Positions 5,838-13,079 of a stretch of 15,698 nt of DNA are shown here, piece by piece. Position 1 is the stretch's first letter. Every line of letters begins with the position of its first letter. Made by a program: the position numbers and the translations under genes. A model generated the notes under the pieces. It ran no database searches and was not told the origin of the DNA. It saw only the letters and a program-made list of their open reading frames with translations. This stretch comes from Sphingopyxis sp. (lineage in GTDB: Bacteria; Pseudomonadota; Alphaproteobacteria; Sphingomonadales; Sphingomonadaceae). The DNA is taken from assembly GCA_026125835.1 (NCBI GenBank), contig JAHCKJ010000018.1, forward strand, positions 1 to 15,698. Reading direction: 5' to 3'.

Positions 5838-7025
5838 ATGACCGCCACCGATCCCGTCGTCTTTCTGTCCTATGCCCGTACCCCGATGGGCAGTATGCAG
5901 GGCAGCCTGTCGGACGCCAGCGCGACCGATCTCGGCGCCACCGCGGTCAAGGCGGCGGTCGAGCGCGCCGGTGTGGCGGGCGACGATATCGAGCGCATCT
6001 ATATGGGCTGTGTGCTACCCGCCGGGCTGGGCCAGGCACCCGCGCGGCAGGCCGCGATCAAGGCCGGCCTGCCCAAATCGGTGCAGGCGACCACGGTCAA
6101 CAAGGTATGCGGCTCGGGGATGCAGACCGTCATCATGGGCGCCGAAGCGCTCGCCGCGGGCAGCGTCGACCTGATCGTCGCGGGCGGCATGGAATCGATG
6201 ACCAACGCCCCCTATCTGCTCAAGAAACATCGGTCGGGCGCGCGCATCGGCCATGACACCACCTATGACCATATGTTCCTCGACGGGCTGGAGGATGCCT
6301 ATGAGGCGGGGCGCGCGATGGGGACTTTCGCGCAGGACACCGCCGACGCCTATCAGCTGAGCCGTCAGGCGCAGGACGACTACACCCTGGCATCGCTGAG
6401 CCGCGCCAAAGCCGCGATCACCGATGGCGCCTTTGCCGCCGAAATCGCGCCGGTGACGATCGCGGGCCGCAAGGGCGACACCATCGTCGACACAGACGAA
6501 GCCCCCGGCAAGGCGATGCCCGACAAGATCCCGACGCTGAAGCCTGCCTTTGCCAAGGACGGCACGATCACCGCGGCGACCAGTTCGTCGATTTCGGACG
6601 GCGCCGCGGCAGTGGTTCTGACGCGTCAGTCGGTTGCCGACGCCAAGGGCGCCAAGCCCGTCGCCCGCCTTGTCGCGCACGCCGCACATGCTCAGGAACC
6701 GAAGGATTTCACCATCGCCCCCGTCGGCGCGATCAACAAGGTGCTGGCCAAGGCCGGCTGGACGATCGGAGACGTCGATCTGTTCGAGGTGAACGAAGCC
6801 TTTGCCTGCGTCGCGATGTTCGCGATGCACGACCTCGGCATCCCGCATGACAAGATCAACGTCCATGGCGGCGCGACCGCGCTGGGCCACCCCATCGGCG
6901 CCAGCGGCACCCGGATCATCACGACGCTGATCGCCGCGCTGCAACGCCACGGCAAGACGCGCGGCATCGCCAGCCTGTGCATCGGCGGCGGTGAGGCCAC
7001 GGCGGTGGCAGTCGAGCTGGTTTAA
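5838..7025 (+). CDS. Acetyl-CoA C-acetyltransferase (thiolase)
   Basis: This 395-residue thiolase joins two acetyl-CoA into acetoacetyl-CoA or runs the reverse thiolysis. It serves fatty-acid and ketone-body catabolism, or polyhydroxyalkanoate precursor supply. The nucleophile is C91 in VNKVCGSGMQ, the acid/base pair is H351 in LGHPIGASG and C381 in CIGGGEATA, and the NEAFA box is at 319-323. The length is normal for the biosynthetic/degradative (AtoB/PhaA) class. No 3-hydroxyacyl-CoA dehydrogenase, PHA synthase or CoA-transferase is adjacent, so the specific pathway is not shown by the neighbourhood. GGAG 9 bases upstream supports the ATG at 5838. Confidence 0.95.
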   Translation: MTATDPVVFLSYARTPMGSMQGSLSDASATDLGATAVKAAVERAGVAGDDIERIYMGCVLPAGLGQAPARQAAIKAGLPKSVQATTVNKVCGSGMQTVIMGAEALAAGSVDLIVAGGMESMTNAPYLLKKHRSGARIGHDTTYDHMFLDGLEDAYEAGRAMGTFAQDTADAYQLSRQAQDDYTLASLSRAKAAITDGAFAAEIAPVTIAGRKGDTIVDTDEAPGKAMPDKIPTLKPAFAKDGTITAATSSSISDGAAAVVLTRQSVADAKGAKPVARLVAHAAHAQEPKDFTIAPVGAINKVLAKAGWTIGDVDLFEVNEAFACVAMFAMHDLGIPHDKINVHGGATALGHPIGASGTRIITTLIAALQRHGKTRGIASLCIGGGEATAVAVELV

Positions 7026-7043
7026 CGCGGTCAGATGTTCTGT

Positions 7044-7063
7044 GCCCCTGCGAAAGCAGGGGC
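7044..7063. repeat. REP-like GAAA-loop hairpin, possible thiolase terminator
   Basis: GCCCCTGC and GCAGGGGC form a perfect 8-bp stem closed by a GAAA (GNRA) tetraloop, 18 bases after the thiolase stop, and are followed by CCAAGTCCCGCAG. Hairpins of this form after genes are very common in sphingomonad genomes, so this is probably one copy of a dispersed repeat. It lacks a T-run. Confidence 0.6.
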
Positions 7064-7134
7064 CCAAGTCCCGCAGATGGCGTTCCATCCACATGCCGCG
7101 CGACCGCGTCGATCCGTCGCATCCCCGCGACAAT

Positions 7135-7161
7135 TTGCGACACTAATGACTTGAATATAAA
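7135..7161 (+). promoter_or_regulatory. Candidate housekeeping promoter for the RcnB-like gene
   Basis: TTGCGA (7135-7140) and TATAAA (7156-7161) are separated by 15 bases, shorter than ideal. A 10-base palindrome, GTTCCGGAAC (7168-7177), lies just downstream, near the expected start of transcription. This is a second, overlapping possibility to the EcfG-like site. Confidence 0.3.
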
Positions 7162-7172
7162 CGCGCCGTTCC

Positions 7173-7197
7173 GGAACAATTCAAAACGACTCGCGTA
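7173..7197 (+). promoter_or_regulatory. Candidate EcfG (general stress sigma factor) promoter
   Basis: GGAAC (7173-7177) is followed after 16 bases by CGTA (7194-7197). The alphaproteobacterial EcfG consensus is GGAAC-N16/17-CGTT, so only the last base differs. It lies about 55 bases before the start of a small exported protein, a class often found in the general stress regulon. Promoter function is inferred from the motif alone. Confidence 0.42.
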
Positions 7198-7255
7198 AAT
7201 CCATCCTTGTCATCGGGCAGATCCCGTCCCCTGACCGACTGAAAGGAATGGCATT

Positions 7256-7720
7256 ATGAAGAGCAAATTTCTCGCCGCCGGCCTGATCGCCGCGATGATG
7301 GTTCCGGCCGCCGCGCAGGCACAGACCCGCGAAATCCGCAAGGATCAGCAGGAACTGAACCAGGCGCAACGTGACCTGCGGAACGCCCAGCGTTACGGCG
7401 ACCGTCGCGACGTCCGCGACGCGCGACGCGACGTTCGCGACGCCCGCCAGGATCTGCGCGAAAGCCAGCGCGACTGGCGCCGCGACACGCGCTACCAGAA
7501 TTACCGCGCGCCGTTCCGTTACCAGCAGTTCAGCGTCGGTACGACGCTGCGCCCAAACTATTACGCGCCCAACTACCGGCCCGCATGGGACAGCCGTTGG
7601 GGCGTACCGCGCGCCGGTCGTCACATGACCTATGTCCGTCACTACAACGATCTGCTGCTCGTCAATACGCGCAACGGCAAGGTCATCCGCGTTTATCGCA
7701 ACCACTTCCGGTGGCGCTGA
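7256..7720 (+). CDS. RcnB-like periplasmic protein
   Basis: This 154-residue protein has a clear Sec signal peptide (MKSKFLAAGLIAAMMVPAAA, cleavage near AQA-Q at residue 23). A very basic/acidic helical stretch follows (25-80), with the heptads RRDVRDA (50-56) and RRDVRDA (57-63) and a third degenerate unit (64-70). These heptads are encoded by two near-identical 21-base units at 7406-7447. The C-terminal 60 residues, rich in Tyr, Arg and Trp and ending in DLLLVNTRNGKVIRVYRNHFRWR, match the RcnB family pattern. E. coli RcnB modulates nickel/cobalt efflux, but many family members have no assigned function and no metal efflux gene is nearby. AAGGAA gives a good ribosome-binding site. Confidence 0.82.
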   Translation: MKSKFLAAGLIAAMMVPAAAQAQTREIRKDQQELNQAQRDLRNAQRYGDRRDVRDARRDVRDARQDLRESQRDWRRDTRYQNYRAPFRYQQFSVGTTLRPNYYAPNYRPAWDSRWGVPRAGRHMTYVRHYNDLLLVNTRNGKVIRVYRNHFRWR

Positions 7721-7731
7721 TCGCTGATTGA

Positions 7732-7769
7732 AACAAGGGGCCGGACGTGAAACCGTCCGGCCCCTTGTT
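7732..7769. terminator. Strong bidirectional terminator
   Basis: Bases 7732-7747 and 7754-7769 form a perfect 16-bp stem with a TGAAAC loop. The outer arms are AACAAGGGG and CCCCTTGTT, so each strand ends its hairpin with a short T-containing tail. It separates the convergent RcnB-like and SH3-type genes and can stop both. Confidence 0.85.
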
Positions 7770-7780
7770 CATGCAAATTT

Positions 7781-8239
7781 TCAGTTGCCCCAGATATGGT
7801 CGGTTTGAATCCAGCCCCTGCGCCCCTTGACGTCGAAGCGGCACCAGCCGCCCGAACATTCCGAGATTCGACCGACGACCCCGGGTTCGGCACGATAGGC
7901 CACCGCTGCCGCCGGGTCGGGCGCCTCGCGCATCGGCCGGATCTCGCCGGTCACGATCGCGGTGCGCGTCCGGCTGAGCAGCCTTGCCGCCATCCAGCCT
8001 TGCGTACCGTCGGGATCCTCGATCTTGCGCCAGTTTTCGTGCCGCGCGATCACCTTCACGGGCAAATCCTTGCGCCGATATTCCCAGATGACCGGCACGT
8101 CGGGCGACGGCCCCTTGCGCATCCGCGCTTCGTCGACGCTGATCGATGCCCAATAGGGGAGTTTCGGGTCGGATTGCGCCGCCGCCGGTCCCACCACGGC
8201 AAGGCTGACTGCAATCAGGGCAATTTTTCCGCTGGTCAT
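7781..8239 (-). CDS. Exported SH3-like domain protein (SH3_4 type)
   Basis: This 152-residue protein has a signal peptide (cleavage near AAA-QS, residues 19-23). Two bacterial SH3-like units follow: YWASISVDEARMRKGPSPDVPVI starts the first at residue 29, and it ends with GTQGWMAARLLS. The second spans about 92-148 and ends GRRGWIQTDHIWG. C128 and C133 could form a disulfide. The family is thought to bind peptidoglycan or envelope partners, but its function is undefined. AAGGGG is placed about 6 bases before the ATG. The gene converges on the RcnB-like gene and is divergent from the hydroxyacid dehydrogenase. Confidence 0.87.
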   Translation of the reverse strand: MTSGKIALIAVSLAVVGPAAAQSDPKLPYWASISVDEARMRKGPSPDVPVIWEYRRKDLPVKVIARHENWRKIEDPDGTQGWMAARLLSRTRTAIVTGEIRPMREAPDPAAAVAYRAEPGVVGRISECSGGWCRFDVKGRRGWIQTDHIWGN

Positions 8240-8328
8240 GCGCGCCCCTTGTCAAAATCGCCGCGCTTTATCAACCGGTCGCCGCGCGGAAAGCTGCGAC
8301 TATCCACTACGCTGCGCCCGACAGCCCC

Positions 8329-8357
8329 TTGACCGCTGCCGCGCGGCGCGCTCTATC
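8329..8357 (+). promoter_or_regulatory. Candidate promoter giving a leaderless hydroxyacid dehydrogenase mRNA
   Basis: TTGACC (8329-8334), a 17-base spacer and TCTATC (8352-8357) place the expected start of transcription at about 8364-8365, which is the ATG itself. The TTG that would extend the reading frame upstream is part of this -35 hexamer, and no Shine-Dalgarno sequence precedes the ATG. Confidence 0.4.
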
Positions 8358-8364
8358 GGCGGCC

Positions 8365-9363
8365 ATGCCCGATCCCACCCGCCCGAAACGCCCGCGTGTC
8401 ATTGTCACCCGCCAGTTGATGCCGCATGTCGAGGCGCGCATGGCCGAATTGTTCGACGTCGCGCTGTCGGCGCACGATCACGCCTTTACCAGGAACGAGC
8501 TCAAGGCCGCAGTCGCCGACTGCGATGTGTTCGTTCCGACCGTCACCGACGAAATTGACGCCGACGTCATCGCCGCGGCGGGCGAGCGGCTGAAGCTGAT
8601 CGCCAATTTCGGCGCCGGGGTCGACCATATCGATCTGGCCGCGGCGCGCGCCAAAGGCATCATGGTGTCGAATACGCCCGGCGTCTTCACCGAAGACACC
8701 GCCGACATGACGATGGCGCTGATCCTGTCGGTGCCGCGGCGGCTGGCCGAGGGCGAGAAACTGATGCGCTCGGGCCAATGGGCCGGCTGGGCACCCAGCG
8801 CGATGCTGGGCCACCGCGTCGGGGGCCAGCTGCTCGGCATCATCGGCATGGGGCGCATCGGGCTGGCGGTCGCCCGCCGTGCGCGCGCCTTCGGCCTGTC
8901 GATCCATTACCACAACCGGCGCCGCTTGCCCGAAGCGATCGAGGAGGAATTGGGGGCGAGCTATCACGCCAGCGTCGATACGCTGCTGCGGATCAGCGAC
9001 GTCGTGACGATCCACTGCCCGCACACCGCCGAGACGCACGAAATGGTCAACGCCACCCGCATCGGCGCGATGAAACCGACCGCCTATCTGATCAACACCG
9101 CGCGCGGCGAGATCGTCGACGAAAAGGCGCTGATCGCCGCGCTCCAGACCGGCCGCATCGCCGGGGCGGGGCTGGATGTGTACACCCATGAGCCCGCAGT
9201 CGACCCGGCGCTGCTCGCGCTCGACAATGTCGTGCTGCTCCCGCACCTGGGCTCGGCGACCATCGAGGGCCGCGAGGCATCGGGCGAAAAAGTCATCGCC
9301 AACATCCGCGCCTGGTGCGACGGGCACCGGCCGCCCGATCAGGTACTGGAGGGGTGGGCCTGA
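8365..9363 (+). CDS. D-2-hydroxyacid dehydrogenase (glyoxylate/hydroxypyruvate reductase-like)
   Basis: This 332-residue enzyme belongs to the D-isomer-specific 2-hydroxyacid dehydrogenases, which reduce 2-keto acids such as glyoxylate or hydroxypyruvate with NAD(P)H. The nucleotide-binding loop is GMGRIG (161-166). The catalytic residues are R247 (NTARGEIVDE), E276 (THEPAVDP) and H294 (LLPHLGSAT). The substrate loop NFGAGVDHID (81-90) matches the glyoxylate-reductase group. NRRR after the second beta strand (184-187) suggests a preference for NADPH, since arginines there bind the 2'-phosphate. The longest frame begins at TTG 8329, but ATG 8365 gives the usual family N-terminus. Exact substrate cannot be read from the sequence. 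Confidence 0.92.
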   Translation: MPDPTRPKRPRVIVTRQLMPHVEARMAELFDVALSAHDHAFTRNELKAAVADCDVFVPTVTDEIDADVIAAAGERLKLIANFGAGVDHIDLAAARAKGIMVSNTPGVFTEDTADMTMALILSVPRRLAEGEKLMRSGQWAGWAPSAMLGHRVGGQLLGIIGMGRIGLAVARRARAFGLSIHYHNRRRLPEAIEEELGASYHASVDTLLRISDVVTIHCPHTAETHEMVNATRIGAMKPTAYLINTARGEIVDEKALIAALQTGRIAGAGLDVYTHEPAVDPALLALDNVVLLPHLGSATIEGREASGEKVIANIRAWCDGHRPPDQVLEGWA

Positions 9364-9409
9364 TACCCGCCGCCGATTGGACTCGCACAAAACCAACCAA
9401 ACGCGCCGC

Positions 9410-10813
9410 TCAATCCCCCGTCAAAATCCGGTCGACCAGCTGCTTCACCGTCGGGGTGAAGTTGTTCGAATAAAAGGGATCGGTCTTGAAATTGAATGCG
9501 GCATGGCCCGCAAACATCAGATTTTGCTCGGGATCGCCGCCGTGCGCGATGTCCTGCAGCGTCTTCTGGATGCAGAAACTGCGCGGATCGGCGAGGTAGC
9601 CGGTGGTGTAGTCGTCATGGTCTTTCCACGACGAAAAGCCGCAATGCGACAGGCAGCCCATGCAGTCGGTCTGGTCCTTGCGGATCATCGCCTTGTCGGC
9701 CGGGGTGACGAACACCACGGTGTTGTCGGGGGTCTTGAGCGCCTCGGTGTAACCTTCGGCCGCCCAGTCGCGCGCGCGGGCGCGGTCGTGCGGGGTGACC
9801 CAGAAGTTCCTGCCCTTCACCCCGACGTCGAGCTGGACGATATGGTCGCCCGCTTCCTGCTTGGAATAAGGGATCTGGCGCTCCGACCGCGCTTCGAGGT
9901 CGCGCAGGAACGGAGTACGCACCGCGCTGGAATAGAAACCCGTTGGCGAAAAGCGGTGCAGCAGCACATCGCCGTCGTCGAGCGTCCGCAACCGATCCTT
10001 CCATGCCTGCGGGATCGGGCTTTCTTCGGTCAGCAGCGGGCGGGTGCCGTACTGGAACATGATCTGGCCGAGTTCCGGATTGTCGATCCAGTCGTTCCAG
10101 TCGCGCAGATACCACACGCCCCCCGCCATCACGATCGGCACGCTGTCGGCGATCCCTTCCGCTTTCATGACGTCACGCAGCGCCTTCACGCGCGGATAGG
10201 GATCCTGCGGGACCAGCGGGTCTTCGGCGTTCGACAGGCCGTTGTGGCCGCCCGCCAGCCACGGATCCTCATACACCACCGCGCCCAGCAGATGCGGCAC
10301 CTTGTGATAGGCGCGCTTCCACAGCGCGCGGAAAGCGCGCGCCGAGCTGATGATCGGCAGATACATGACATTGTGGCGCTCGGCGATTTCGCTGAGCTTG
10401 TAGGGCATCCCGGCGCCGCAGGTGACCCCTGCGACCTTCCCCTGGGTACGCGCCAGCACGCCTTCCAAAATCTGCTGCGCGCCGCCCATTTCCCACAGCA
10501 CATTGATGTTGATCGCGCCCTTGCCGTCCGCGATTTCATACGCGCGCTCGACCTGCGCCACCGCGCCTTCGATGCCGTAGTGGATCAGTTCCTCATGCCG
10601 TTCCTTGCGCGTCAGCGACTTGTAAACCTGCGGCACGATCTTGCCCTCGGCGTCATAGCTGTCGGCGTTGACCGCCGACACGGTGCCGATACCGCCCGCC
10701 GCGGCCCAGGCACCGCTCGACATATGGTTGGTCGCCGACACGCCCTTGCCGCCCTCGACCAGCGGCCAGACTTCACGCCCGCCGTAAAGGATGGGCTTCA
10801 AACCTTTGAACAT
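9410..10813 (-). CDS. Nitronate monooxygenase-like flavoprotein with C-terminal cysteine cluster
   Basis: This 467-residue protein has an NMO/2-nitropropane-dioxygenase-type FMN TIM barrel, with N-terminal SATNHMSSGAWAAAGGIGTVS (26-46), VTCGAGMP (130-137), LAGGHNG (186-192; H190 at the usual catalytic position) and VPIVMAGGVW (225-234). Family enzymes oxidise alkyl nitronates using oxygen. Unlike the typical 320-380-residue enzymes, it carries a C-terminal extension of about 100 residues with C384, C387, C391 and C414 (Cx2Cx3Cx22C), which could bind an iron-sulfur cluster or zinc. The open frame extends to TTG 10900, but ATG 10813 gives the family N-terminus MFKGLKPILYGG. It is the last of three minus-strand genes and is separated from the glycosyltransferase by 102 bases. 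The true substrate is uncertain. Confidence 0.85.
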   Translation of the reverse strand: MFKGLKPILYGGREVWPLVEGGKGVSATNHMSSGAWAAAGGIGTVSAVNADSYDAEGKIVPQVYKSLTRKERHEELIHYGIEGAVAQVERAYEIADGKGAININVLWEMGGAQQILEGVLARTQGKVAGVTCGAGMPYKLSEIAERHNVMYLPIISSARAFRALWKRAYHKVPHLLGAVVYEDPWLAGGHNGLSNAEDPLVPQDPYPRVKALRDVMKAEGIADSVPIVMAGGVWYLRDWNDWIDNPELGQIMFQYGTRPLLTEESPIPQAWKDRLRTLDDGDVLLHRFSPTGFYSSAVRTPFLRDLEARSERQIPYSKQEAGDHIVQLDVGVKGRNFWVTPHDRARARDWAAEGYTEALKTPDNTVVFVTPADKAMIRKDQTDCMGCLSHCGFSSWKDHDDYTTGYLADPRSFCIQKTLQDIAHGGDPEQNLMFAGHAAFNFKTDPFYSNNFTPTVKQLVDRILTGD

Positions 10814-10871
10814 TTTAAATCTCTTTCTCTCCACCGGCCGCCGTCTTCCGGGCCGGTCCCCGTGCCCTTTC

Positions 10872-10900
10872 CGTAAGCGGAAGCGCGCGGCGAAAGTCAA
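10872..10900 (-). promoter_or_regulatory. Candidate promoter for the nitronate monooxygenase-like gene
   Basis: On the minus strand TTGACT (10895-10900) is followed after 17 bases by CTTACG (10872-10877), a poor -10. A 7-bp inverted repeat, ACCGGCC/GGCCGGT (10833-10839 and 10851-10857), lies between this and the ATG at 10813 and could be a leader hairpin or the terminator of the upstream glycosyltransferase. Confidence 0.28.
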
Positions 10901-10915
10901 TGGTTCCGCGGTCGG

Positions 10916-12052
10916 CTAGTCCGCGATCAGGCGGCGCCCTTTGAGCGCCCGACCATAGAGATTTTCATAGGCCGCGACCATCGCCGATTCGTCGAACCGC
11001 TCGGCGGCCGCCCGCCGGTTCGCCGCGCCGATCCGCGCGCGCAGACCGGGATCGGCGGCAAGTTCCGTCAGCGCGGCGCGAAAGCCTTCTTCGTCGGCGG
11101 CAATAAAGTGGCGGTTGCTGGGGGCAACCATCGCGGCAACATCACCAACATCGGGGCTTACCACCGGCAGTCCCGCCGCCATCGCCTCGATCACCGCGAT
11201 CGGCGTCTGCTCGCTTTGCGACGATAGCGCGAGCAGATCGAAATGACCGATCCAGCGCGCGGGTTCGGCCATAAAGCCGGGCAGCACCATCCGGTCGGCG
11301 ATCCCGACCGCCGCCGCCTCGGCAGCAATTGCATCCCGTTCCGGCCCCTCGCCGACGATCACCAGCCTGATATGCGCGGGCAAAGTGGCAACCGCCCGGA
11401 CGAGCCGTGGCAGGTTTTTGACCTTGCGCAGTCCGGCGACGGTGCCGATCACCACCTCGTCGGCCCGCCTTTCCAACCCCGGGATCGCAACCGAGGGCGC
11501 GGCCCCATAGGCCGCGGTGTCGATTCCATTGCGGATAAGGATCGTCCGCCGCCGCACCCGCCACTCATCGGCGGCGATCCCCTCAAGCAGCGTCGAAGGC
11601 ACCACCAGCGCCGCCGCTGTCGGCAGCGCGAGGCGGCGAAAACCGTTGCGTTTCCAGTTGCGCCGGACGCTTTCGTCCTCGTTGAAGCCATCCTCGTGAT
11701 GGATCAGCGGCGGCAGGTCTCCGAAAGGCGCAAAGATACGATGCGCCATCACCCCGTCCATCGATCCCCAATTGTAAGTCAGCACCAGATCGAACTGCCG
11801 CATGTAGCGCGACAGATCTCGATAGCGCGCCAGCCCCGGCTTGCCATGGAGCGGCGGCGCGGCGTCCCCCGGAAATTCGACATCAATGCCGGGATCGATC
11901 GCATCGCGGGCGCCCAACGCGTCCGGGACCGCTGACAGGATCGTGTGCCGCGCGCGCCGCCCCATCAGGTTCATCAACCGGACCGCGCGCGCCTCCTTGC
12001 CGCCCAGCGAAAAGCTGGAATGCAGGTGCAGCAGACGCGCGGGCGTTTTCAC
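10916..12052 (-). CDS. Glycosyltransferase, GT4 (GT-B fold) family
   Basis: This 378-residue retaining glycosyltransferase would transfer a sugar from a nucleotide donor to a cell-surface glycan or lipid at the inner face of the membrane. The N-terminal glycine loop is SLGGKEARAVRLMN (residues 15-28). The donor-binding side has R209 and K212 (AGLRKVKN), VGEGPER (233-239) and the Ex7E pair E281 and E289 (SEQTPIAVIEAMAAGLPVVSP). GTG 12052 is used as the start because it lies 5 bases after the hydrolase stop and opens directly into the first beta strand (TPARLLHLHSS). An upstream in-frame GTG at 12085 would overlap the hydrolase by 28 bases. No clear Shine-Dalgarno sequence precedes either. No other polysaccharide genes are nearby, so donor and acceptor are unknown. 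Confidence 0.88.
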   Translation of the reverse strand: MKTPARLLHLHSSFSLGGKEARAVRLMNLMGRRARHTILSAVPDALGARDAIDPGIDVEFPGDAAPPLHGKPGLARYRDLSRYMRQFDLVLTYNWGSMDGVMAHRIFAPFGDLPPLIHHEDGFNEDESVRRNWKRNGFRRLALPTAAALVVPSTLLEGIAADEWRVRRRTILIRNGIDTAAYGAAPSVAIPGLERRADEVVIGTVAGLRKVKNLPRLVRAVATLPAHIRLVIVGEGPERDAIAAEAAAVGIADRMVLPGFMAEPARWIGHFDLLALSSQSEQTPIAVIEAMAAGLPVVSPDVGDVAAMVAPSNRHFIAADEEGFRAALTELAADPGLRARIGAANRRAAAERFDESAMVAAYENLYGRALKGRRLIAD

Positions 12053-12057
12053 ACCGT

Positions 12058-12951
12058 TCACGCGGTCGGCAATTCCGCCAGCCACGCATCGATCGCCGCG
12101 ATGGCTTCGGGTTCGTCCAGCGTCGGGGCATGGCCGACCCCCGGCACCTCGACCAGCCGTGCCTGCGGCAGTTCCGCAACCATTTTTTCGCCCGCCGTGC
12201 GCGCCAATATGTCCGACAGCTCACCGCGCAGGATCAGCAACGGCACCGTTCCGAGCGCGCGATATACCGGCCACATGTCAAACGCCGCCTCGCCGCCGGT
12301 CACGCGCAGCGGGGCAGCGATCTGCTTGTCATAATCGGTGACGATCCGGCCTTCGGGGGTCAACCGGTGGGTGCGCTTGGTCAGCCGCAGCCAGTCGTGG
12401 ATGTCATAATGCGGATAGATCGCGCCGTTGAGTTCGGCAAAGGCGCGCGCCGCGTGCATCCACGTCGGCTGGCTGCCCCCCGCCCCGATATAGTCGCGGA
12501 TGCGATCGAGGCCGCTGGCCTGAAGTTCGGGACCGACGTCGTTGAGGACGGCACCGACGATTCGACCCGGCAGCGTCGCCGCCATTAGCATCGATACCAG
12601 CCCGCCCAGCGAGGTGCCGATGGTCGCGAAACGGTCGATGCTCAGCTCATCGAGCAGCGCGATGACATCCTGAACATAGGTCAGCGGGACATAGGTCATC
12701 GGATCCTTGGCATAGGCGCTTTCGCCGCGGCCGCGGAATTCGATGACGATTGTCTTGCGCTGCTGCGCGACATGCGGCGCCAGCGCCTCGAAATCGCGCG
12801 CGTTGCGGGCCAGCCCCGGCATACACAGCACCGGCGCCTTGGCCTCGCTGCCTTCCGGCCCCGCATAGACGCGCGCATGCAGCCGCACACCATCGCCCGA
12901 CCACCAATATTGGTCGGACCAGTCGCGGCGGCTGTCCTGTTTCGCTAAAAT
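12058..12951 (-). CDS. Alpha/beta-fold hydrolase, probable ATT start
   Basis: The protein has an alpha/beta hydrolase fold with nucleophile GTSLGG, an aspartate in RGELSDIL and a histidine in GVGHAPTLDEP (S93, D226 and H253 counted from GTG 12888), and the oxyanion region CMPGLARNARDF. It is an esterase, lactonase or C-C hydrolase of unknown substrate. The GTG at 12888 gives 276 residues but cuts into the first strand: the frame upstream reads DWSDQYWWSGDG, a typical family N-terminus. Before an in-frame TAA upstream there is no ATG, GTG, TTG or CTG for those residues, only ATT at 12949-12951. That ATT has AAGGGG (12960-12965) 8 bases before it. I therefore extend the gene to ATT, giving 297 residues, with the GTG as the fallback. 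It is the first gene of the run into the glycosyltransferase. Confidence 0.85.
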   Translation of the reverse strand: MLAKQDSRRDWSDQYWWSGDGVRLHARVYAGPEGSEAKAPVLCMPGLARNARDFEALAPHVAQQRKTIVIEFRGRGESAYAKDPMTYVPLTYVQDVIALLDELSIDRFATIGTSLGGLVSMLMAATLPGRIVGAVLNDVGPELQASGLDRIRDYIGAGGSQPTWMHAARAFAELNGAIYPHYDIHDWLRLTKRTHRLTPEGRIVTDYDKQIAAPLRVTGGEAAFDMWPVYRALGTVPLLILRGELSDILARTAGEKMVAELPQARLVEVPGVGHAPTLDEPEAIAAIDAWLAELPTA

Positions 12952-13079
12952 GGCGCGTTCCCCTTATCGATGTGCGGACCTGTCTATCGCCACCACGCCA
13001 CAGGGTGCAAGCAATCCGTCGCACCATGCCGCAGCGCCGGTTGCCGCCGTCGGCTTTCACCGATAAGACCGGCACAACC

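Noticed and set aside
6015..7133. 372-residue minus-strand frame opposite the thiolase gene
   Set aside because: The thiolase on the plus strand has every active-site motif; the opposite frame is a composition artefact.
7406..7447. Two 21-base near-repeats as a mobile or regulatory repeat
   Set aside because: They lie in frame within the RcnB-like gene and simply encode its RRDVRDA heptads.
8353..9396. 347-residue minus-strand frame opposite the hydroxyacid dehydrogenase
   Set aside because: Antisense shadow; the plus-strand frame has the catalytic Arg, Glu and His and the nucleotide-binding loop.
9176..10876. 566-residue plus-strand frame across the nitronate monooxygenase-like gene
   Set aside because: It overlaps the end of the hydroxyacid dehydrogenase in another frame and has no recognisable domain; the minus-strand gene is real.
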